The notes under the pieces: model-generated
The model's database searches: none
The model's input: only the letters and a program-made list of their open reading frames with translations
Told to the model about the DNA's origin: nothing
In this document: positions 26,737 to 38,182 of the stretch, piece after piece
Layout: each line of letters begins with the position of its first letter
Position numbering within the stretch: position 1 is the stretch's first letter
Made by a program: the position numbers and the translations under genes
Assembly: GCF_025791835.1 (NCBI RefSeq)
Contig: NZ_JAOXLP010000003.1
Location: forward strand, 62,001-126,000
DNA from: Roseomonas xinghualingensis
Lineage (GTDB): Bacteria; Pseudomonadota; Alphaproteobacteria; Acetobacterales; Acetobacteraceae
Direction of reading: 5' to 3'
DNA: 64,000 nucleotides

Positions 26737-27389
26737 CTGAGGCAGCTGTCGATCACCTCGATCCCAACTGGCGGAACAGCCACGCCGAGCCTGAAAGCTT
26801 CGAGTTCGACGCGGAGAGCGAGGCGCAGATCGCCAAGATCCTCGCGCGCTACCCGGAGGCGAAGAAGGCTTCGGCCGTCATTCCGCTTCTCTACGTCGTG
26901 CAGAAGCAGATGGGCCGGCAGACGGGCAGTGCCTGGGTGCCGCGCATCGCGATGGACAAGGTGGGCGAGCGCCTCGGCATGGCGCCCATCCGCGTTCTTG
27001 AGGTCGCGACCTTCTACTTCATGTTCAACACCAAGCCGATCGGGCGGTTTCATCTCCAGGTTTGCGGCACCACGCCCTGCATGCTGCGCGGGTCGGATGA
27101 TGTGCTGCGGGCCTGCAAGGATGCCGGGCACCTCAAGGGTTATGGCGACACTTCCGAGGACGGGCTCTTCACCCTTTCCGAGGTGGAATGCCTCGGCGCC
27201 TGCGTGAACGCCCCGATCCTGCAGGTGGATGACGACTATTACGAGGACCTGGACTACGACCGCACGGTCCAGCTCATCGAGGCGCTGAAGCGGGGCGAGC
27301 GTCCCAAGCCGGGCAGCACCATCGGGCGCCAGACCAGCGCGCCGGAGGGTGGCCCGCTGACGCTGCTCGACGTGCCGGGAGGCGAGTGA
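26733..27389 (+). CDS. nuoE: NADH-quinone oxidoreductase subunit E
   Basis: 218-aa 24-kDa-type subunit with the [2Fe-2S] cluster N1a, bound by Cys111, Cys116, Cys153 and Cys157 (CGTTPC and CLGAC). A thioredoxin-like C-terminal domain and N-terminal helices (residues 28-100) match the family. The start is a GTG at 26733 overlapping the nuoD stop. The C-terminal 25 residues ([17 protein letters not shown]) are a longer tail than in E. coli (166 aa), common in alphaproteobacteria. Confidence 0.95.
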   Translation: MTEAAVDHLDPNWRNSHAEPESFEFDAESEAQIAKILARYPEAKKASAVIPLLYVVQKQMGRQTGSAWVPRIAMDKVGERLGMAPIRVLEVATFYFMFNTKPIGRFHLQVCGTTPCMLRGSDDVLRACKDAGHLKGYGDTSEDGLFTLSEVECLGACVNAPILQVDDDYYEDLDYDRTVQLIEALKRGERPKPGSTIGRQTSAPEGGPLTLLDVPGGE

Positions 27390-27390
27390 C

Positions 27391-28701
27391 ATGGCCCTTC
27401 AGGACAAGGACCGCATCTTTACCAATCTCTACGGTCTCCAGCATTGGGGCCTCCAGGCGGCGCAGAAGCGCGGCAACTGGGACGGCACGGCGGGGCTGAT
27501 CGCCAAGGGCCGTGACTGGATCATCGAGGAGGTGAAGCAGTCCGGCCTGCGCGGCCGTGGCGGCGCCGGCTTCCCGACGGGGCTGAAGTGGTCCTTCATG
27601 CCCAAGCCCGATCCGGAGGGGCGGCCTTCCTATCTCGTCGTGAACTGCGACGAGTCCGAGCCGGGTACCTGCAAGGACCGCGACATCATCCGCCACGATC
27701 CGCACACGCTGATCGAAGGGTGCCTACTGGCCGCCGTCGCGATGAATGCGCGCGCAGGCTACATCTATGTGCGCGGCGAGTACTACAACGAGCACCTGAT
27801 CCTGCAGGCCGCGATCGACGAGGCTTACGCATCCGGGCTGCTTGGCAAGAACGCGGCGGGATCGGGCTATGACTTCGATCTCTACGTGCATCGTGGTGCC
27901 GGCGCCTATATCTGCGGCGAGGAGACCGCCCTGATTGAGTCCCTTGAGGGCAAGAAGGGCATGCCGCGGCTGAAGCCGCCTTTCCCCGCGGCGGTGGGCC
28001 TCTATGGCCGGCCGACGACGGTGAACAATGTCGAGACCATCGCGGTTGTGCCGACGATCCTGCGGCGTGGCGCCACCTGGTTTGCGGGCTTTGGGCGGCC
28101 GAAGAACTCGGGCACGAAGATCTTCTGCATCCAGGGCCATGTGAACAAGCCCTGCAATGTGGAGGAGGAGATGAGCATCCCGCTGCGGGAGCTCATCGAG
28201 CGCCATGCCGGCGGCGTGCGCGGGGGCTGGGACAACCTGCTTTGCGTCATCCCCGGCGGGTCCTCCACGCCGCTGCTGCCCAAGCATATCTGCGACGACG
28301 TGCTGATGGACTTCGACGCCCTGCGCGAGCACAAGACGGGCCTCGGCACGGCGGGGGTGATCGTAATGGACAAGTCCACGGACCTGATCCGCGCCATCGC
28401 CCGGCTGTCCAAGTTCTACAAGCATGAGAGCTGCGGCCAGTGCACGCCTTGCCGCGAGGGCATGGGCTGGGTCAGCCGCATGATGGACCGCATGGTCGAG
28501 GGCCGCGCGGAGATCGAGGAAATCGACGTGCTGGAGAGTGTGACGCGGCGCATCGAAGGGAACACGATCTGTGCGCTCGCCGATGGCGGCGTCTGGCCGG
28601 TTCAGGGGCTGATCCGGCATTTCCGGCCGATGATGGAAGAGCGCATTGCCGCCTACAGGGCGCGCCATGCCGCACCCGCCATGCCCATGGCGGCGGAGTG
28701 A
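27391..28701 (+). CDS. nuoF: NADH-quinone oxidoreductase subunit F
   Basis: 436-aa 51-kDa-type subunit that binds NADH and FMN and carries cluster N3. The [13 protein letters not shown] motif (near 55-67) and [16 protein letters not shown] contact the nucleotides. The [4Fe-4S] ligands are Cys348, Cys351, Cys354 (CGQCTPC) and Cys394 (NTICALAD). It starts one base after the nuoE stop and ends 5 nt before nuoG. Cytoplasmic tip of complex I. Confidence 0.97.
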   Translation: MALQDKDRIFTNLYGLQHWGLQAAQKRGNWDGTAGLIAKGRDWIIEEVKQSGLRGRGGAGFPTGLKWSFMPKPDPEGRPSYLVVNCDESEPGTCKDRDIIRHDPHTLIEGCLLAAVAMNARAGYIYVRGEYYNEHLILQAAIDEAYASGLLGKNAAGSGYDFDLYVHRGAGAYICGEETALIESLEGKKGMPRLKPPFPAAVGLYGRPTTVNNVETIAVVPTILRRGATWFAGFGRPKNSGTKIFCIQGHVNKPCNVEEEMSIPLRELIERHAGGVRGGWDNLLCVIPGGSSTPLLPKHICDDVLMDFDALREHKTGLGTAGVIVMDKSTDLIRAIARLSKFYKHESCGQCTPCREGMGWVSRMMDRMVEGRAEIEEIDVLESVTRRIEGNTICALADGGVWPVQGLIRHFRPMMEERIAAYRARHAAPAMPMAAE

Positions 28702-28706
28702 ATGCC

Positions 28707-30770
28707 ATGAGCGATGTGAAGCTCATCAAGGTCACGGTCGATGGGAAGGAAGTCGAGGTGCCGCTGGGCGCCACGGCTCTCCAGGCCGCCGAGTTGGCCG
28801 GCGCGGAGATCCCGCGCTTCTGCTACCATGAGCGCCTGTCGATCGCCGGCAATTGCCGGATGTGCCTCGTCGAGGTGGAGAAGGCGCCGAAGCCGGTTGC
28901 CTCCTGCGCCTTCCCCGTGATGGACGGGATGAAGATCATCACCGACAGCCCGGGCGTGCGGAATGCCCGGCGCGGCGTGATGGAATTCCTGCTGATCAAC
29001 CATCCGCTGGACTGCCCGATCTGCGACCAGGGCGGCGAGTGCGACTTGCAGGACCAGGCCGTGGCCTATGGCCAGGACATGAGCCGCTACCACGAGCACA
29101 AGCGCTCGGTGACGGACAAGTATTTCGGTCCGCTGATCAAGCCGATCATGACCCGCTGCATCCAGTGCACGCGCTGTGTCCGCTTCGCGACCGAGGTGGC
29201 CGGCGTGCCGGAGCTGGGCGCGGTGGGCCGTGGCGAGGCCCTGCAGATCACCACCTATGTGGAGAAGGCGCTCTCCACGGAGCTCTCCGGCAACCTGATC
29301 GACATTTGCCCTGTCGGTGCGCTGACCAGCCGTCCCTATGCCTTCGTCTCCCGCCCCTGGGAGCTGGCCAAGACGGACAGCATCGACGTGCTGGACGCCA
29401 CGGGCACGAACATCCGGGTGGACAGCCGCGGGCCGGACATCCTTCGTGTCCTGCCGCGGGTGCATGAGGATGTGAATGAGGAGTGGATGGCCGATCGTGG
29501 CCGCTTCTCCATCGATGCGGTGAAGAAGCGCCGCCTGGACCGCCCCTGGGTGCGCCAGGACGGCAAGCTGCGTCCGGCGACCTGGCCGGAGGCTTTCCAG
29601 GCCATTGCCACCAAGCTGAAGGGCCTGCCGGGCGACCGGATCGGCGCCGTGGTGGGCGGTCTTTCCGATGCCGAGAGCATCGTGGCGCTGAAGGACCTGA
29701 TGGCGGCGCTGGGTTCCCAGAACCTGGACTGCCGTGAGGACGGCGCGGCGCTGGATGCCTCCAACCGTGCCTTCTACCTGTTCAACAGCAGCATCGCAGG
29801 CATTGAGCAGGCCGATGCGTTGCTGGTGATCGGCAGTAACCCGCGCGTCGAGGCGCCGGTGATCAACGCTCGCATCCGCAAGCAGGTGCTGAACACGCAC
29901 ATGCCGGTGGCCGTGATCGGCGCTGAGGTGAACCTCACCTATCCGGTGACGCATCTCGGCAATGGCCCGGACGCGCTGCGCGGGGTGATGGACGGCGCCT
30001 TCGGCGATGTGCTGCGCAATGCCAAGCGCCCGATGATCCTGCTGGGCCGTGGTGCCCTGGCCCGTCCGGACGGTGCGGCGGTGCTGGCGGCAGCCTGGGC
30101 TCTGGCCCAGTCGCTCAACGCGGTGACGGCCGAGTGGAACGGCTTCAACCTGCTGCACACCCAGGGTGGTCAGGTCGCGGCGCTCGATCTCGGCTTCCTG
30201 CCGGGGCAGGAGGGCAAGGACCTCGGCGCCATGCTGGGCGGTGGGGTGGATGCCCTCTGGCTGCTGGGCGCCGATGAGCTGGACCCGTCGCTGATCGCGC
30301 CGGGCACTTTCGTGATCTACCAGGGCCATCATGGCGACCGCGCGGCTGGCCGCGCCGACGTTATTCTTCCGGGGTCGACCTACCTGGAGAAGGACGGCAC
30401 CTATGCGAGCACGGAAGGCCGCGTGCAGCGGGGCCGCCGTGCGGTCTTCGCGCCCGGTGAGGCGCGCGAGGACTGGCGCATCCTGCGTGCGGCGAGCGAA
30501 CTGCTTGGCCACGCCCTGCCTTATGACGATCTGGCGGCGGTCCGCGCGCGGCTGGTGGCGGTGAACCCGTCCTTCGCCCGTGTGGATGAGGTGCCGGCGC
30601 CAGCCGCCATTTCCGCCAAGCCCGCGGGCGATGCCGCCCCGCTGGGCAGCGCGCCCTTCACCCTGGCGATCACCAACTACTGGCAAGCCGATGTCTTCGG
30701 TCGCGCCAGCGAGGTGATGGCCGAATGCGCCCGTGCCCAGGCGCCGACCCCTGCCATGGCGGCCGAGTGA
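28707..30770 (+). CDS. nuoG: NADH-quinone oxidoreductase subunit G
   Basis: 687-aa 75-kDa-type subunit. The N-terminal ferredoxin-like domain has the 2Fe-2S site ([16 protein letters not shown]), followed by the His-Cys3 cluster ([19 protein letters not shown]) and a [10 protein letters not shown] 4Fe-4S motif; the rest is a molybdopterin-oxidoreductase-like scaffold without cofactor. The ATG at 28707 gives [13 protein letters not shown]. Its last base is shared with the nuoH ATG (TGATG). About 90 residues shorter than E. coli NuoG, as in mitochondria-like complexes. Confidence 0.97.
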   Translation: MSDVKLIKVTVDGKEVEVPLGATALQAAELAGAEIPRFCYHERLSIAGNCRMCLVEVEKAPKPVASCAFPVMDGMKIITDSPGVRNARRGVMEFLLINHPLDCPICDQGGECDLQDQAVAYGQDMSRYHEHKRSVTDKYFGPLIKPIMTRCIQCTRCVRFATEVAGVPELGAVGRGEALQITTYVEKALSTELSGNLIDICPVGALTSRPYAFVSRPWELAKTDSIDVLDATGTNIRVDSRGPDILRVLPRVHEDVNEEWMADRGRFSIDAVKKRRLDRPWVRQDGKLRPATWPEAFQAIATKLKGLPGDRIGAVVGGLSDAESIVALKDLMAALGSQNLDCREDGAALDASNRAFYLFNSSIAGIEQADALLVIGSNPRVEAPVINARIRKQVLNTHMPVAVIGAEVNLTYPVTHLGNGPDALRGVMDGAFGDVLRNAKRPMILLGRGALARPDGAAVLAAAWALAQSLNAVTAEWNGFNLLHTQGGQVAALDLGFLPGQEGKDLGAMLGGGVDALWLLGADELDPSLIAPGTFVIYQGHHGDRAAGRADVILPGSTYLEKDGTYASTEGRVQRGRRAVFAPGEAREDWRILRAASELLGHALPYDDLAAVRARLVAVNPSFARVDEVPAPAAISAKPAGDAAPLGSAPFTLAITNYWQADVFGRASEVMAECARAQAPTPAMAAE

Positions 30771-31780
30771 TGGAAGACTTCCTCAATTCCCCCATCGGCA
30801 TTCTCTCGCTGACGGTCGCGCAGACCCTGGCGCTGCTGGTGCCGCTGCTGATCGGCGTGGCCTACATGACCTGGGCCGAGCGCAAGATCATGGCGGCGAT
30901 GCAGCTGCGGAAGGGGCCGAATGTCGTCGGGCCCTTCGGCTTGCTGCAGCCCTTCGCGGACGCCGGGAAGATGCTGATGAAGGAGACGATCGTGCCTGCG
31001 GGCGCGAGCCGTGTCCTCTTCATCATGGCGCCGATGCTCACCTTCATCCTGGCGATGATCGCCTGGGCGGTGATCCCGGTGAACGAGGGCTGGGCGATCG
31101 CCGACATCAATGTTGGCGTGCTCTATCTCTTCGCCATCTCGTCCCTGGGCGTGTACGGCATCATCATCGCCGGCTGGGCGTCCAATTCGAAGTATGCGTT
31201 CCTCGGCGCCCTCCGCTCGGCGGCCCAGATGGTGTCCTACGAAGTCTCGATGGGCTTCGTGATCGTCACCGTGCTGCTCTGCGTGGGATCGCTGAACCTG
31301 ACGGACATCGTGCTGGCGCAGAAGGGCCTGTGGTTCTTCATCCCGCTCTTCCCGATGTTCATCATCTTCTTCATCTCCACCCTGGCGGAGACGAACCGGG
31401 CGCCCTTCGACCTGCCCGAGGGTGAGTCGGAGCTGGTGGCGGGGTTCTTCGTGGAATACTCCGCGATGTCCTTCGCCCTCTTCTTCCTCGGTGAGTACGC
31501 GAACATGATCCTCATGTCGTCGCTCACCACCATCCTCTTTCTGGGTGGCTGGCTGCCGCCTTTCGACATGGCGCCCTTCAACTGGCTGCCCGGGCCCGTC
31601 TGGTTCATCCTGAAGGTCTGCTTCTGCCTCTTTGTCTTCGTCTGGGTCCGCGCGACTTTCCCGCGCTACCGCTATGACCAGCTGATGCGGCTGGGCTGGA
31701 AGGTCTTCCTTCCGATCAGCCTGGTCTGGCTGGTGCTGACCGCCGCAGCGCTGAAGATCTTCGGATGGCTCCCGGCATGA
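30770..31780 (+). CDS. nuoH: NADH-quinone oxidoreductase subunit H
   Basis: 336-aa membrane subunit with about eight to nine helices that forms the quinone tunnel entrance and links the arms. Conserved features are [18 protein letters not shown] near the N-terminus and [20 protein letters not shown] with the acidic residues that couple to proton pumping. It starts on the last base of nuoG. The C-terminus ends in a basic [18 protein letters not shown] helix. Confidence 0.97.
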   Translation: MEDFLNSPIGILSLTVAQTLALLVPLLIGVAYMTWAERKIMAAMQLRKGPNVVGPFGLLQPFADAGKMLMKETIVPAGASRVLFIMAPMLTFILAMIAWAVIPVNEGWAIADINVGVLYLFAISSLGVYGIIIAGWASNSKYAFLGALRSAAQMVSYEVSMGFVIVTVLLCVGSLNLTDIVLAQKGLWFFIPLFPMFIIFFISTLAETNRAPFDLPEGESELVAGFFVEYSAMSFALFFLGEYANMILMSSLTTILFLGGWLPPFDMAPFNWLPGPVWFILKVCFCLFVFVWVRATFPRYRYDQLMRLGWKVFLPISLVWLVLTAAALKIFGWLPA

Positions 31781-31824
31781 GTTCGATGATTGGGGGGCAC
31801 CACAGCCCCGGAAAGGTCCGCTGA

Positions 31825-32313
31825 ATGGCGACGCTCGATAAAATCGCGCGCAGCCTCCTGCTGACGGAGCTGGTCTCCGGCATGGGGCTGACGCTGAAGG
31901 CCTTCTTCAGCCGCAAGGCCACGATTGCCTATCCCAATGAGCGCGCGCCGCTGAGCCCGCGTTTCCGGGGTGAGCATGGCCTGCGCCGCTATGCGAATGG
32001 CGAAGAGCGCTGCATCGCCTGCAAGCTCTGCGAGGCGGTCTGCCCTGCGGTCTGCATCACCATCGAGGCCGAGCCGCGCGAGGACGCCTCCCGGCGCACC
32101 ACGCGCTATGACCTCGACATGGCCAAGTGCATCTATTGCGGCCTCTGCGAGGAGGCCTGCCCGGTGGATGCCATCGTGCTGGGCCCGAACCTCGAATTCG
32201 CGACCGAGACGCGCGAGGAGCTGATCTACAACAAGGAGAAGCTGCTCGATAACGGCGACCGCTGGGAGCCGATGCTGGCGGCGCGCCTTCAGGCGGATGC
32301 ACCCTATCGATGA
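31825..32313 (+). CDS. nuoI: NADH-quinone oxidoreductase subunit I
   Basis: 162-aa 8Fe ferredoxin subunit holding clusters N6a and N6b. The two motifs are Cys63-66-69-73 ([11 protein letters not shown]) with Cys77, and Cys102-105-108-112 ([11 protein letters not shown]). The N-terminal amphipathic helix ([18 protein letters not shown]) sits on the membrane. It lies 44 nt after nuoH and overlaps nuoJ by 4 nt. Confidence 0.97.
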   Translation: MATLDKIARSLLLTELVSGMGLTLKAFFSRKATIAYPNERAPLSPRFRGEHGLRRYANGEERCIACKLCEAVCPAVCITIEAEPREDASRRTTRYDLDMAKCIYCGLCEEACPVDAIVLGPNLEFATETREELIYNKEKLLDNGDRWEPMLAARLQADAPYR

Positions 32314-33014
32314 TCGCCGGCCTCGCCTTCTACGCCTTCGCCGCGGTGCTGATCGCCAGCGCCGTGATGGTGGTCTCCAGCCGGAATCCGGTGCACAGCG
32401 TGCTGTACCTGATCCTGGCCTTCTTCAACGCCGCCGCGCTGTTCCTCATCGCGGGTGCCGAGTTCCTGGCGATGATCCTGGTCATCGTCTATGTCGGCGC
32501 TGTCGCGGTGCTGTTCCTCTTCGTGGTGATGATGCTGGATATCGACTTCACGCAGATGCGTGAGGGCTTTCAGCGCTACGCCCCGATCGGGGCGGTGATC
32601 GGCGGCATCCTGTTCCTGGAACTGCTCTTCGTCTTCGGTGCCTGGCAGTCCGCCGGGCAGGCCGAGGCGCTGCGCCTGAACCCGGCTCCGGAGGGCGTGC
32701 AGAACACCGTCGCCATCGGGCAGGTGCTCTATACGGACTACATCTTCCTGTTCCAGGGCGCGGGCTTCATCCTGCTTGTGGCCATGATCGGCGCCATCGT
32801 GCTGACCCATCGCGACCGTCTGCGCAGCAAGCGCCAGGATATCGGCGCGCAGGTCGCGCGCCGCACGCAGCTGGACATGGCTTCGGTACCGCTCGGCGCC
32901 TCGATCGGGCAGCTTGGCATCCTGCGCCCGCTGCCGCCCGAGGAGGAGAAGCCGAAGGCGGTCACGCATGGCCAACACGGCCATGAGGACCATGGGCACG
33001 GAGGGCACCACTGA
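32310..33014 (+). CDS. nuoJ: NADH-quinone oxidoreductase subunit J, with His-rich tail
   Basis: 234-aa membrane subunit with five hydrophobic helices (about 1-22, 28-50, 54-76, 92-115, 145-170). The conserved [18 protein letters not shown] helix, which carries the pi-bulge of complex I, is present. After the last helix a cytosolic tail of 60 residues ends in a His/Gly run ([15 protein letters not shown]). Such a tail could bind metal ions; that is inference. Overlaps: ATGA with nuoI and TGATG with nuoK. Confidence 0.95.
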   Translation: MIAGLAFYAFAAVLIASAVMVVSSRNPVHSVLYLILAFFNAAALFLIAGAEFLAMILVIVYVGAVAVLFLFVVMMLDIDFTQMREGFQRYAPIGAVIGGILFLELLFVFGAWQSAGQAEALRLNPAPEGVQNTVAIGQVLYTDYIFLFQGAGFILLVAMIGAIVLTHRDRLRSKRQDIGAQVARRTQLDMASVPLGASIGQLGILRPLPPEEEKPKAVTHGQHGHEDHGHGGHH

Positions 33015-33325
33015 TGCTCGAAATCGGCCTGGGCCATTACCTGACGGTAGGCGCGATCCTCTTCGTGCTCGGCATCTTCGGCATCTTCCTGAACCGGAAG
33101 AATGTCATCGTCATCCTGATGTCGCTGGAACTGATCCTGCTTTCGGTGAACCTCAACCTGGTTGCCTTCTCGGCGCAGCTGGGTGACCTCACCGGCCAGA
33201 TCTTCTCCATGTTCATCCTGACCGTGGCCGCCGCCGAGGCCGCGATCGGGTTGGCCATCGTCGTCATCTACTTCCGCAACCGCGGCAGCATCGAGGTGGA
33301 AGACGTGTCCACCCTGAAGGGTTAG
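33014..33325 (+). CDS. nuoK: NADH-quinone oxidoreductase subunit K
   Basis: 103-aa MnhC/MrpC-like subunit with three helices. The family motif [29 protein letters not shown] contains the conserved Glu of helix 2 (MSLELIL), and [13 protein letters not shown] carries the Glu of helix 3; both take part in the proton path. One-base overlap with nuoJ and a 6-nt gap to nuoL. Confidence 0.97.
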   Translation: MLEIGLGHYLTVGAILFVLGIFGIFLNRKNVIVILMSLELILLSVNLNLVAFSAQLGDLTGQIFSMFILTVAAAEAAIGLAIVVIYFRNRGSIEVEDVSTLKG

Positions 33326-33331
33326 GGCGCC

Positions 33332-35248
33332 ATGTTGGTCGGTGCCGTCTTCTTCCCCCTCCTGGGCGCGACCCTGGCCGGCTTCTTCGGACGCTGGCTG
33401 GGTGACCGCCTCTCCATGTGGGTCTCGGTTGGCTGCATGGTGCTGGCCGCGATCTGCGGCGTAACCGCCTTCGTCGAGGTGGGGCTGCATTCCGCGCCTC
33501 GCACCGTCACCATCACCGAATGGATCGATGTCGGCGGGCTGACCGTGGATTGGGCGCTCCGCTACGACACGCTGAGCGCGATGATGGTCGGGATGGTGAC
33601 TTTCATCTCCACCCTCATCCATCTCTACAGCGTCGGCTACATGTCTCATGACGAGACGCCGCCGCGCTTCTTTGCCTATCTCGGCCTCTTCACCTTCGCC
33701 ATGCTGATGCTGGTGACGGCGGATAACCTGGTTCAGCTGTTCTTCGGCTGGGAGGGCGTCGGCCTCGCGAGCTATCTGCTGATCGGCTACTGGTACGAGC
33801 GCGAGAGCGCGAACCGGGCCGCGATGAAGGCCTTCATCGTGAACCGCGTCGGCGACCTGTTCTTCATGCTGGGCATGGCGCTCACCTTCTGGACCTTCGG
33901 CGCGCTGACCTTCGGGGATATCTTCGCCCGGGTGGAAGAGATGCGCGGTGCCACCTTCGCCGGCCTGCCGGCGCTGGAGGTGATTTCGGTCCTGTTCTTC
34001 CTCGGCGCCTGCGGCAAGTCGGCCCAGCTGGGGCTGCACACCTGGCTGCCGGACGCTATGGAAGGCCCGACGCCGGTCTCCGCCCTGATCCACGCGGCCA
34101 CCATGGTGACCGCCGGCGTGTTCCTGATGGCCCGCATGTCGCCGATCGTGGAATACGCGCCGGTCGCCCTGACCATCGTGACCATCGTCGGCGCCGCGAC
34201 CGCCTTCTTCGCGGCGACCGTCGGCTGCGTGCAGAACGATATCAAGCGCATCATCGCCTATTCGACCTGCTCGCAGCTTGGCTACATGTTCTTCGCCATC
34301 GGTGTGGGTGCCTATCAGGCGGCGGTGTTCCACCTGTTCACCCACGCCTTCTTCAAGGCGCTGCTCTTCCTCTCGGCGGGTTCCGTGATCCACGCCATGT
34401 CGGACGAGCAGGATATCCGGAAGATGGGCGGCATCTGGACCAAGATCCCCGTCACCTATGCGGTGATGTGGATCGGCAGCCTGGCCCTGGCCGGCATTCC
34501 CTTCTTCGCCGGCTACTACTCGAAGGACATGATCCTGGAGAGCGCCTTCGCCGCCCATACCGGTGCGGGGATGTTCGCCTTCGTCATGGGCCTGACGGCG
34601 GCCTTCCTGACCGCCTTCTATTCCTGGCGCCTGCTGATCCTGACCTTCCACGGCAAGCCGCGGGCGGATCAGCACACCATGGAGCATGTGCATGAGAGCC
34701 CGGCGGTGATGCTGATCCCGCTGCTGATCCTGGCGCTTGGTGCGCTCTTCACGGGTGCGGTCTTCGCCGACCTCTTCGTGGGGCATTACGAGAAGCAGTT
34801 CTGGAACGGCTCGATCTTCACCGGGGAGCACAACCACGTGCTTCATAACGCGCATGAGGTGCCTGAATGGGTGCCGCTGGCGCCGACGGTAATCGCCATC
34901 TCCGGCATTGCCCTGGCCTATCTCTTCTACATGTTCGTGCCGGCCATCCCGGCACGGCTGGCGGCGACCTTCCCGGGGGTGCACCGCTTCCTGCTGAACA
35001 AGTGGTATTTCGACGAACTGTATGACGCGATCTTCGTGCGGCCGTTCCGGCGCCTTGCGCGGGTGTTCTGGAAGACCGGCGACGAGCGCATCGTCGATGG
35101 CATGCCCAACGGGCTGGCTGCCATCAGCGTCGATGTCGCGCGTGGTGTGGCACGTTTCCAGACCGGGCGCGTGGCGAACTACGCCTTCACCATGATCGCG
35201 GGCCTCGTGGTCTTCGTCTCCGTCATCTTCCTGGGCTTCACCCGATGA
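33332..35248 (+). CDS. nuoL: NADH-quinone oxidoreductase subunit L
   Basis: 638-aa Mrp-antiporter-like subunit, the distal proton pump with the lateral helix. The proton-pumping core has a key Glu in [19 protein letters not shown], Lys in [11 protein letters not shown] and [25 protein letters not shown], and a C-terminal long amphipathic helix followed by an anchoring helix (residues about 520-638). Length and order match the family. The stop overlaps the nuoM ATG (ATGA). Confidence 0.97.
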   Translation: MLVGAVFFPLLGATLAGFFGRWLGDRLSMWVSVGCMVLAAICGVTAFVEVGLHSAPRTVTITEWIDVGGLTVDWALRYDTLSAMMVGMVTFISTLIHLYSVGYMSHDETPPRFFAYLGLFTFAMLMLVTADNLVQLFFGWEGVGLASYLLIGYWYERESANRAAMKAFIVNRVGDLFFMLGMALTFWTFGALTFGDIFARVEEMRGATFAGLPALEVISVLFFLGACGKSAQLGLHTWLPDAMEGPTPVSALIHAATMVTAGVFLMARMSPIVEYAPVALTIVTIVGAATAFFAATVGCVQNDIKRIIAYSTCSQLGYMFFAIGVGAYQAAVFHLFTHAFFKALLFLSAGSVIHAMSDEQDIRKMGGIWTKIPVTYAVMWIGSLALAGIPFFAGYYSKDMILESAFAAHTGAGMFAFVMGLTAAFLTAFYSWRLLILTFHGKPRADQHTMEHVHESPAVMLIPLLILALGALFTGAVFADLFVGHYEKQFWNGSIFTGEHNHVLHNAHEVPEWVPLAPTVIAISGIALAYLFYMFVPAIPARLAATFPGVHRFLLNKWYFDELYDAIFVRPFRRLARVFWKTGDERIVDGMPNGLAAISVDVARGVARFQTGRVANYAFTMIAGLVVFVSVIFLGFTR

Positions 35249-36756
35249 ACGCGGCCGGCTTCCCGCTACTCTCCCTCCTTACCTTCCTGCCTCTGGCGGG
35301 GGTGGTGGCGATCCTCTGCGTGCGGGGTGACGAGGCGACCGTCGCCTCGAACGCCCGCTGGACGGCGCTCTGGACCAGCCTGATCGTCTTCGTGCTGTCG
35401 CTGATCCTGTGGTTCCGCTTCGATCCGCAGAGTGCCGACGCGCAGTTCGTCGAGCAGGCGGCCTGGCTGCCCGATTTCGGCGTGAACTACCACATGGGCG
35501 TGGACGGCATCTCGATGCTGTTCGTCCTGCTCTCCACCTTCCTGACGCCAATCTGTATCCTCGCCTCCTGGGAGGCGATCCAGACCCGCGTTCGGGAATA
35601 CATGATCGCCTTCCTTGTCCTCGAGACGATGATGGTGGGCATGTTCTGTGCGCTTGACCTCATCATCTTCTACGTCTTCTTCGAGGGCGTGCTGATCCCG
35701 ATGTTCCTCATCATCGGGGTGTGGGGCGGGCAGCGGCGCGTCTATGCCGCCTTCAAGTTCTTCCTCTACACGCTGCTCGGCTCCGTGCTGATGCTGCTGG
35801 CGATCCTGGCGCTGTGGTACAATGCCGGCAGCACCGACCTCGCCGCGCTGATGGCCATCCCGGTGCCGTCCTCCTGGCAGTACTGGATGTTCCTGGCCTT
35901 CTTCGCCTCCTTCGCGGTGAAGGTGCCGATGTGGCCGGTGCACACCTGGCTGCCGGATGCCCATGTGGAGGCGCCGACGGCCGGCTCCGTGATCCTGGCG
36001 GGCGTGCTGCTGAAGATGGGTGGTTACGGGTTCCTGCGCTTCTCCATCCCGCTTTTCCCGGAGGCGTCGCAGTTCTTCGCGCCGATGATCTTCGCGCTGA
36101 GCGTGGTCGCGGTGATCTACACCAGCCTCATCGCCTTCGCGCAGGAGGACATGAAGAAGCTCATTGCCTACTCATCGGTGGCGCATATGGGCATCGTCAC
36201 GATCGGGCTCTTCACCTTCAACCAGCAGGGCATCTCGGGCGCCATCTTCACCATGCTCGCCCATGGCGTGGTCTCGGGCGCGCTCTTCCTCTGCGTTGGC
36301 GTACTTTATGATCGCGTGCATTCGCGTGAGATCGCCCGCTATGGTGGTGTGGCGAAGGTCATGCCGGTCTACGCCCTCATCTTCATGCTCTTCACCATGG
36401 CGAGCGTGGCGTTGCCGGGAACGGCGAACTTCCCTGGCGAGTTGCTGGTCATCCTGGGCGCCTGGCGCTCCAGCCCCTGGGTTGCGCTGGGAGCGGCCAC
36501 GGGCATGATCCTGAGCGCGGCCTATATGCTCTGGCTGTACCGCCGCGTGGTGTTCTCCAAGATTACCAAGGGTGAGGTGCGGGCGCTGCTCGATCTCTCC
36601 CCGCGGGAGATCGCGATCTTCGCGCCGCTGATTCTCCTGACCCTCTGGATGGGGCTCTACCCCTCTTCCTTCACCCATGTCTGGGAAGCCTCCGTCGCCG
36701 CCCTGGTCGAGCGGCACGAGGCTGCCCTGGCTGTGCCGCGCGTAGCGGGGCTGTGA
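35245..36756 (+). CDS. nuoM: NADH-quinone oxidoreductase subunit M
   Basis: 503-aa antiporter-like membrane subunit with about 14 helices. The conserved signatures are [21 protein letters not shown] (with the essential Glu), [28 protein letters not shown] and AYSSVAHMG. It begins inside the nuoL stop and lies 4 nt ahead of nuoN. No oddities seen. Confidence 0.97.
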   Translation: MNAAGFPLLSLLTFLPLAGVVAILCVRGDEATVASNARWTALWTSLIVFVLSLILWFRFDPQSADAQFVEQAAWLPDFGVNYHMGVDGISMLFVLLSTFLTPICILASWEAIQTRVREYMIAFLVLETMMVGMFCALDLIIFYVFFEGVLIPMFLIIGVWGGQRRVYAAFKFFLYTLLGSVLMLLAILALWYNAGSTDLAALMAIPVPSSWQYWMFLAFFASFAVKVPMWPVHTWLPDAHVEAPTAGSVILAGVLLKMGGYGFLRFSIPLFPEASQFFAPMIFALSVVAVIYTSLIAFAQEDMKKLIAYSSVAHMGIVTIGLFTFNQQGISGAIFTMLAHGVVSGALFLCVGVLYDRVHSREIARYGGVAKVMPVYALIFMLFTMASVALPGTANFPGELLVILGAWRSSPWVALGAATGMILSAAYMLWLYRRVVFSKITKGEVRALLDLSPREIAIFAPLILLTLWMGLYPSSFTHVWEASVAALVERHEAALAVPRVAGL

Positions 36757-36760
36757 GCCG

Positions 36761-38182
36761 ATGAACTGGACCCTTGCCCTTCCTGAGATCCTGCTTGCAG
36801 TCACCGGGCTGGTGCTGCTGCTGGCCGGGGTGATCCCAAAGCGGGACACGACCTTCCCCGTCACCATGGGCACGCTTGGCGCCCTGCTGGTGACGGCGGT
36901 GCTCGCCATGGCCACCCCGGACGGCTCCGCCTTCAACGGCCAGTTCGTCTCCGACGGCTTCGCACGCTTCGCCAAGGTGCTGATCCTGCTCGGTGCTGCC
37001 ACGGGGTTGATGCTGGCGCTGGACTGGAACCAGAAGCAGGGCATCGCCCGCTTCGAATTCCCAATCCTCGTGCTGTTCAGCACCGTCGGCATGATGGTGA
37101 TGGTGTCCGCCTCGGATCTCATCACCCTCTATATGGGCCTGGAGCTGCTCTCGCTCTCGCTCTACGTCCTCGGTTCCTTCGACCGCGACAATGAGCGCTC
37201 CGCCGAGGCGGGCCTGAAGTACTTCGTGCTGGGTGCCCTGGCCTCCGGCCTTTACCTCTATGGCGCGAGCCTGACTTACGGCTTCGCCGGCTCGACGAAC
37301 TTCTCCGCTATCGGAAGCGCGGTGTCGGGCGGCGAGGGCGTGTCCCTGGGCGTGCTGGTCGGCATGACCTTCGTGACTGCGGCGCTGGCCTTCAAGATCT
37401 CGGCCGTGCCCTTCCACATGTGGACGCCCGATGTCTATGAGGGCGCGCCCACGCCGGTAACGGCCTTCTTCGCCTCGGCGCCGAAGGTGGCGGCGGTGTC
37501 GCTGCTGGTGCGCGTGCTGGCCGATCCCTTCGCGGATCTGGCCGCCCAGTGGCAGGGCGTGATCTGGCTCGCCTCGCTCGGCTCCATGCTGCTCGGCTCC
37601 TTCGCGGCCATCCGGCAGCAGAACATCAAGCGGCTGATGGCCTATTCTTCCATTGGCCATGTTGGCTACGCACTGATGGGCCTTGCCGTCGCGACCGATG
37701 TCGGGCTGCGCGCCGTCATGCTCTATATGGCGATCTATCTGGTGATGAATGCCGGTGTCTTCGCGGTGCTCGTCTCCATGCGGCGCCAGGGCCGTTCGCT
37801 GGAACGCGTCGAGGACCTGGCTGGCCTGGGTCGCACCGATCCGACCATGGCAATCGCCATGGTGGTCTTCATGTTCTCCATGGCTGGCATCCCGCCGCTC
37901 GCGGGCTTCTTCTCGAAGCTCTACATCTTCCTGGCGGCCGTCCAGGAAGGCTTCTGGGTGCTCGCCGTCGTGGGCGTGCTCACCAGCGTGGTCGGCGCCT
38001 ATTACTACCTGCGCATCATCAAGGTGATGTATTTCGACACGTCGGCTGGTGCGCTCGATCCGCGCTCCGCTTCGGTCTCCCTGGTTCTGGTGGGGGCCGG
38101 GCTGTTCAACGTGCTGTTCTTCCTCTTCCCCGCGCCGATCGTGGCCGCGGCCGGAGCGGCGGTAGCGGCGCTGGCGGGGTGA
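36761..38182 (+). CDS. nuoN: NADH-quinone oxidoreductase subunit N
   Basis: 473-aa antiporter-like subunit, the last of the complex I genes. Motifs: YMGLELLSLSLYVL with the conserved Glu, KISAVPFHMWTPDVYEGAPTPVTAF and MAYSSIGHVGYALMG. It has about 14 helices. The start codon GTG of birA overlaps the stop codon (GTGA), so non-complex I genes belong to the same transcript. Confidence 0.97.
   Translation: MNWTLALPEILLAVTGLVLLLAGVIPKRDTTFPVTMGTLGALLVTAVLAMATPDGSAFNGQFVSDGFARFAKVLILLGAATGLMLALDWNQKQGIARFEFPILVLFSTVGMMVMVSASDLITLYMGLELLSLSLYVLGSFDRDNERSAEAGLKYFVLGALASGLYLYGASLTYGFAGSTNFSAIGSAVSGGEGVSLGVLVGMTFVTAALAFKISAVPFHMWTPDVYEGAPTPVTAFFASAPKVAAVSLLVRVLADPFADLAAQWQGVIWLASLGSMLLGSFAAIRQQNIKRLMAYSSIGHVGYALMGLAVATDVGLRAVMLYMAIYLVMNAGVFAVLVSMRRQGRSLERVEDLAGLGRTDPTMAIAMVVFMFSMAGIPPLAGFFSKLYIFLAAVQEGFWVLAVVGVLTSVVGAYYYLRIIKVMYFDTSAGALDPRSASVSLVLVGAGLFNVLFFLFPAPIVAAAGAAVAALAG

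Noticed and set aside
28653..30686. 677-codon open frame antisense to nuoG
   Set aside because: Shadow of nuoG with low-complexity composition and no ribosome binding site.
32738..34984. 748-codon open frame antisense to nuoJ, nuoK and nuoL
   Set aside because: Shadow across three certain complex I genes, His/Glu/Arg-rich without domains.
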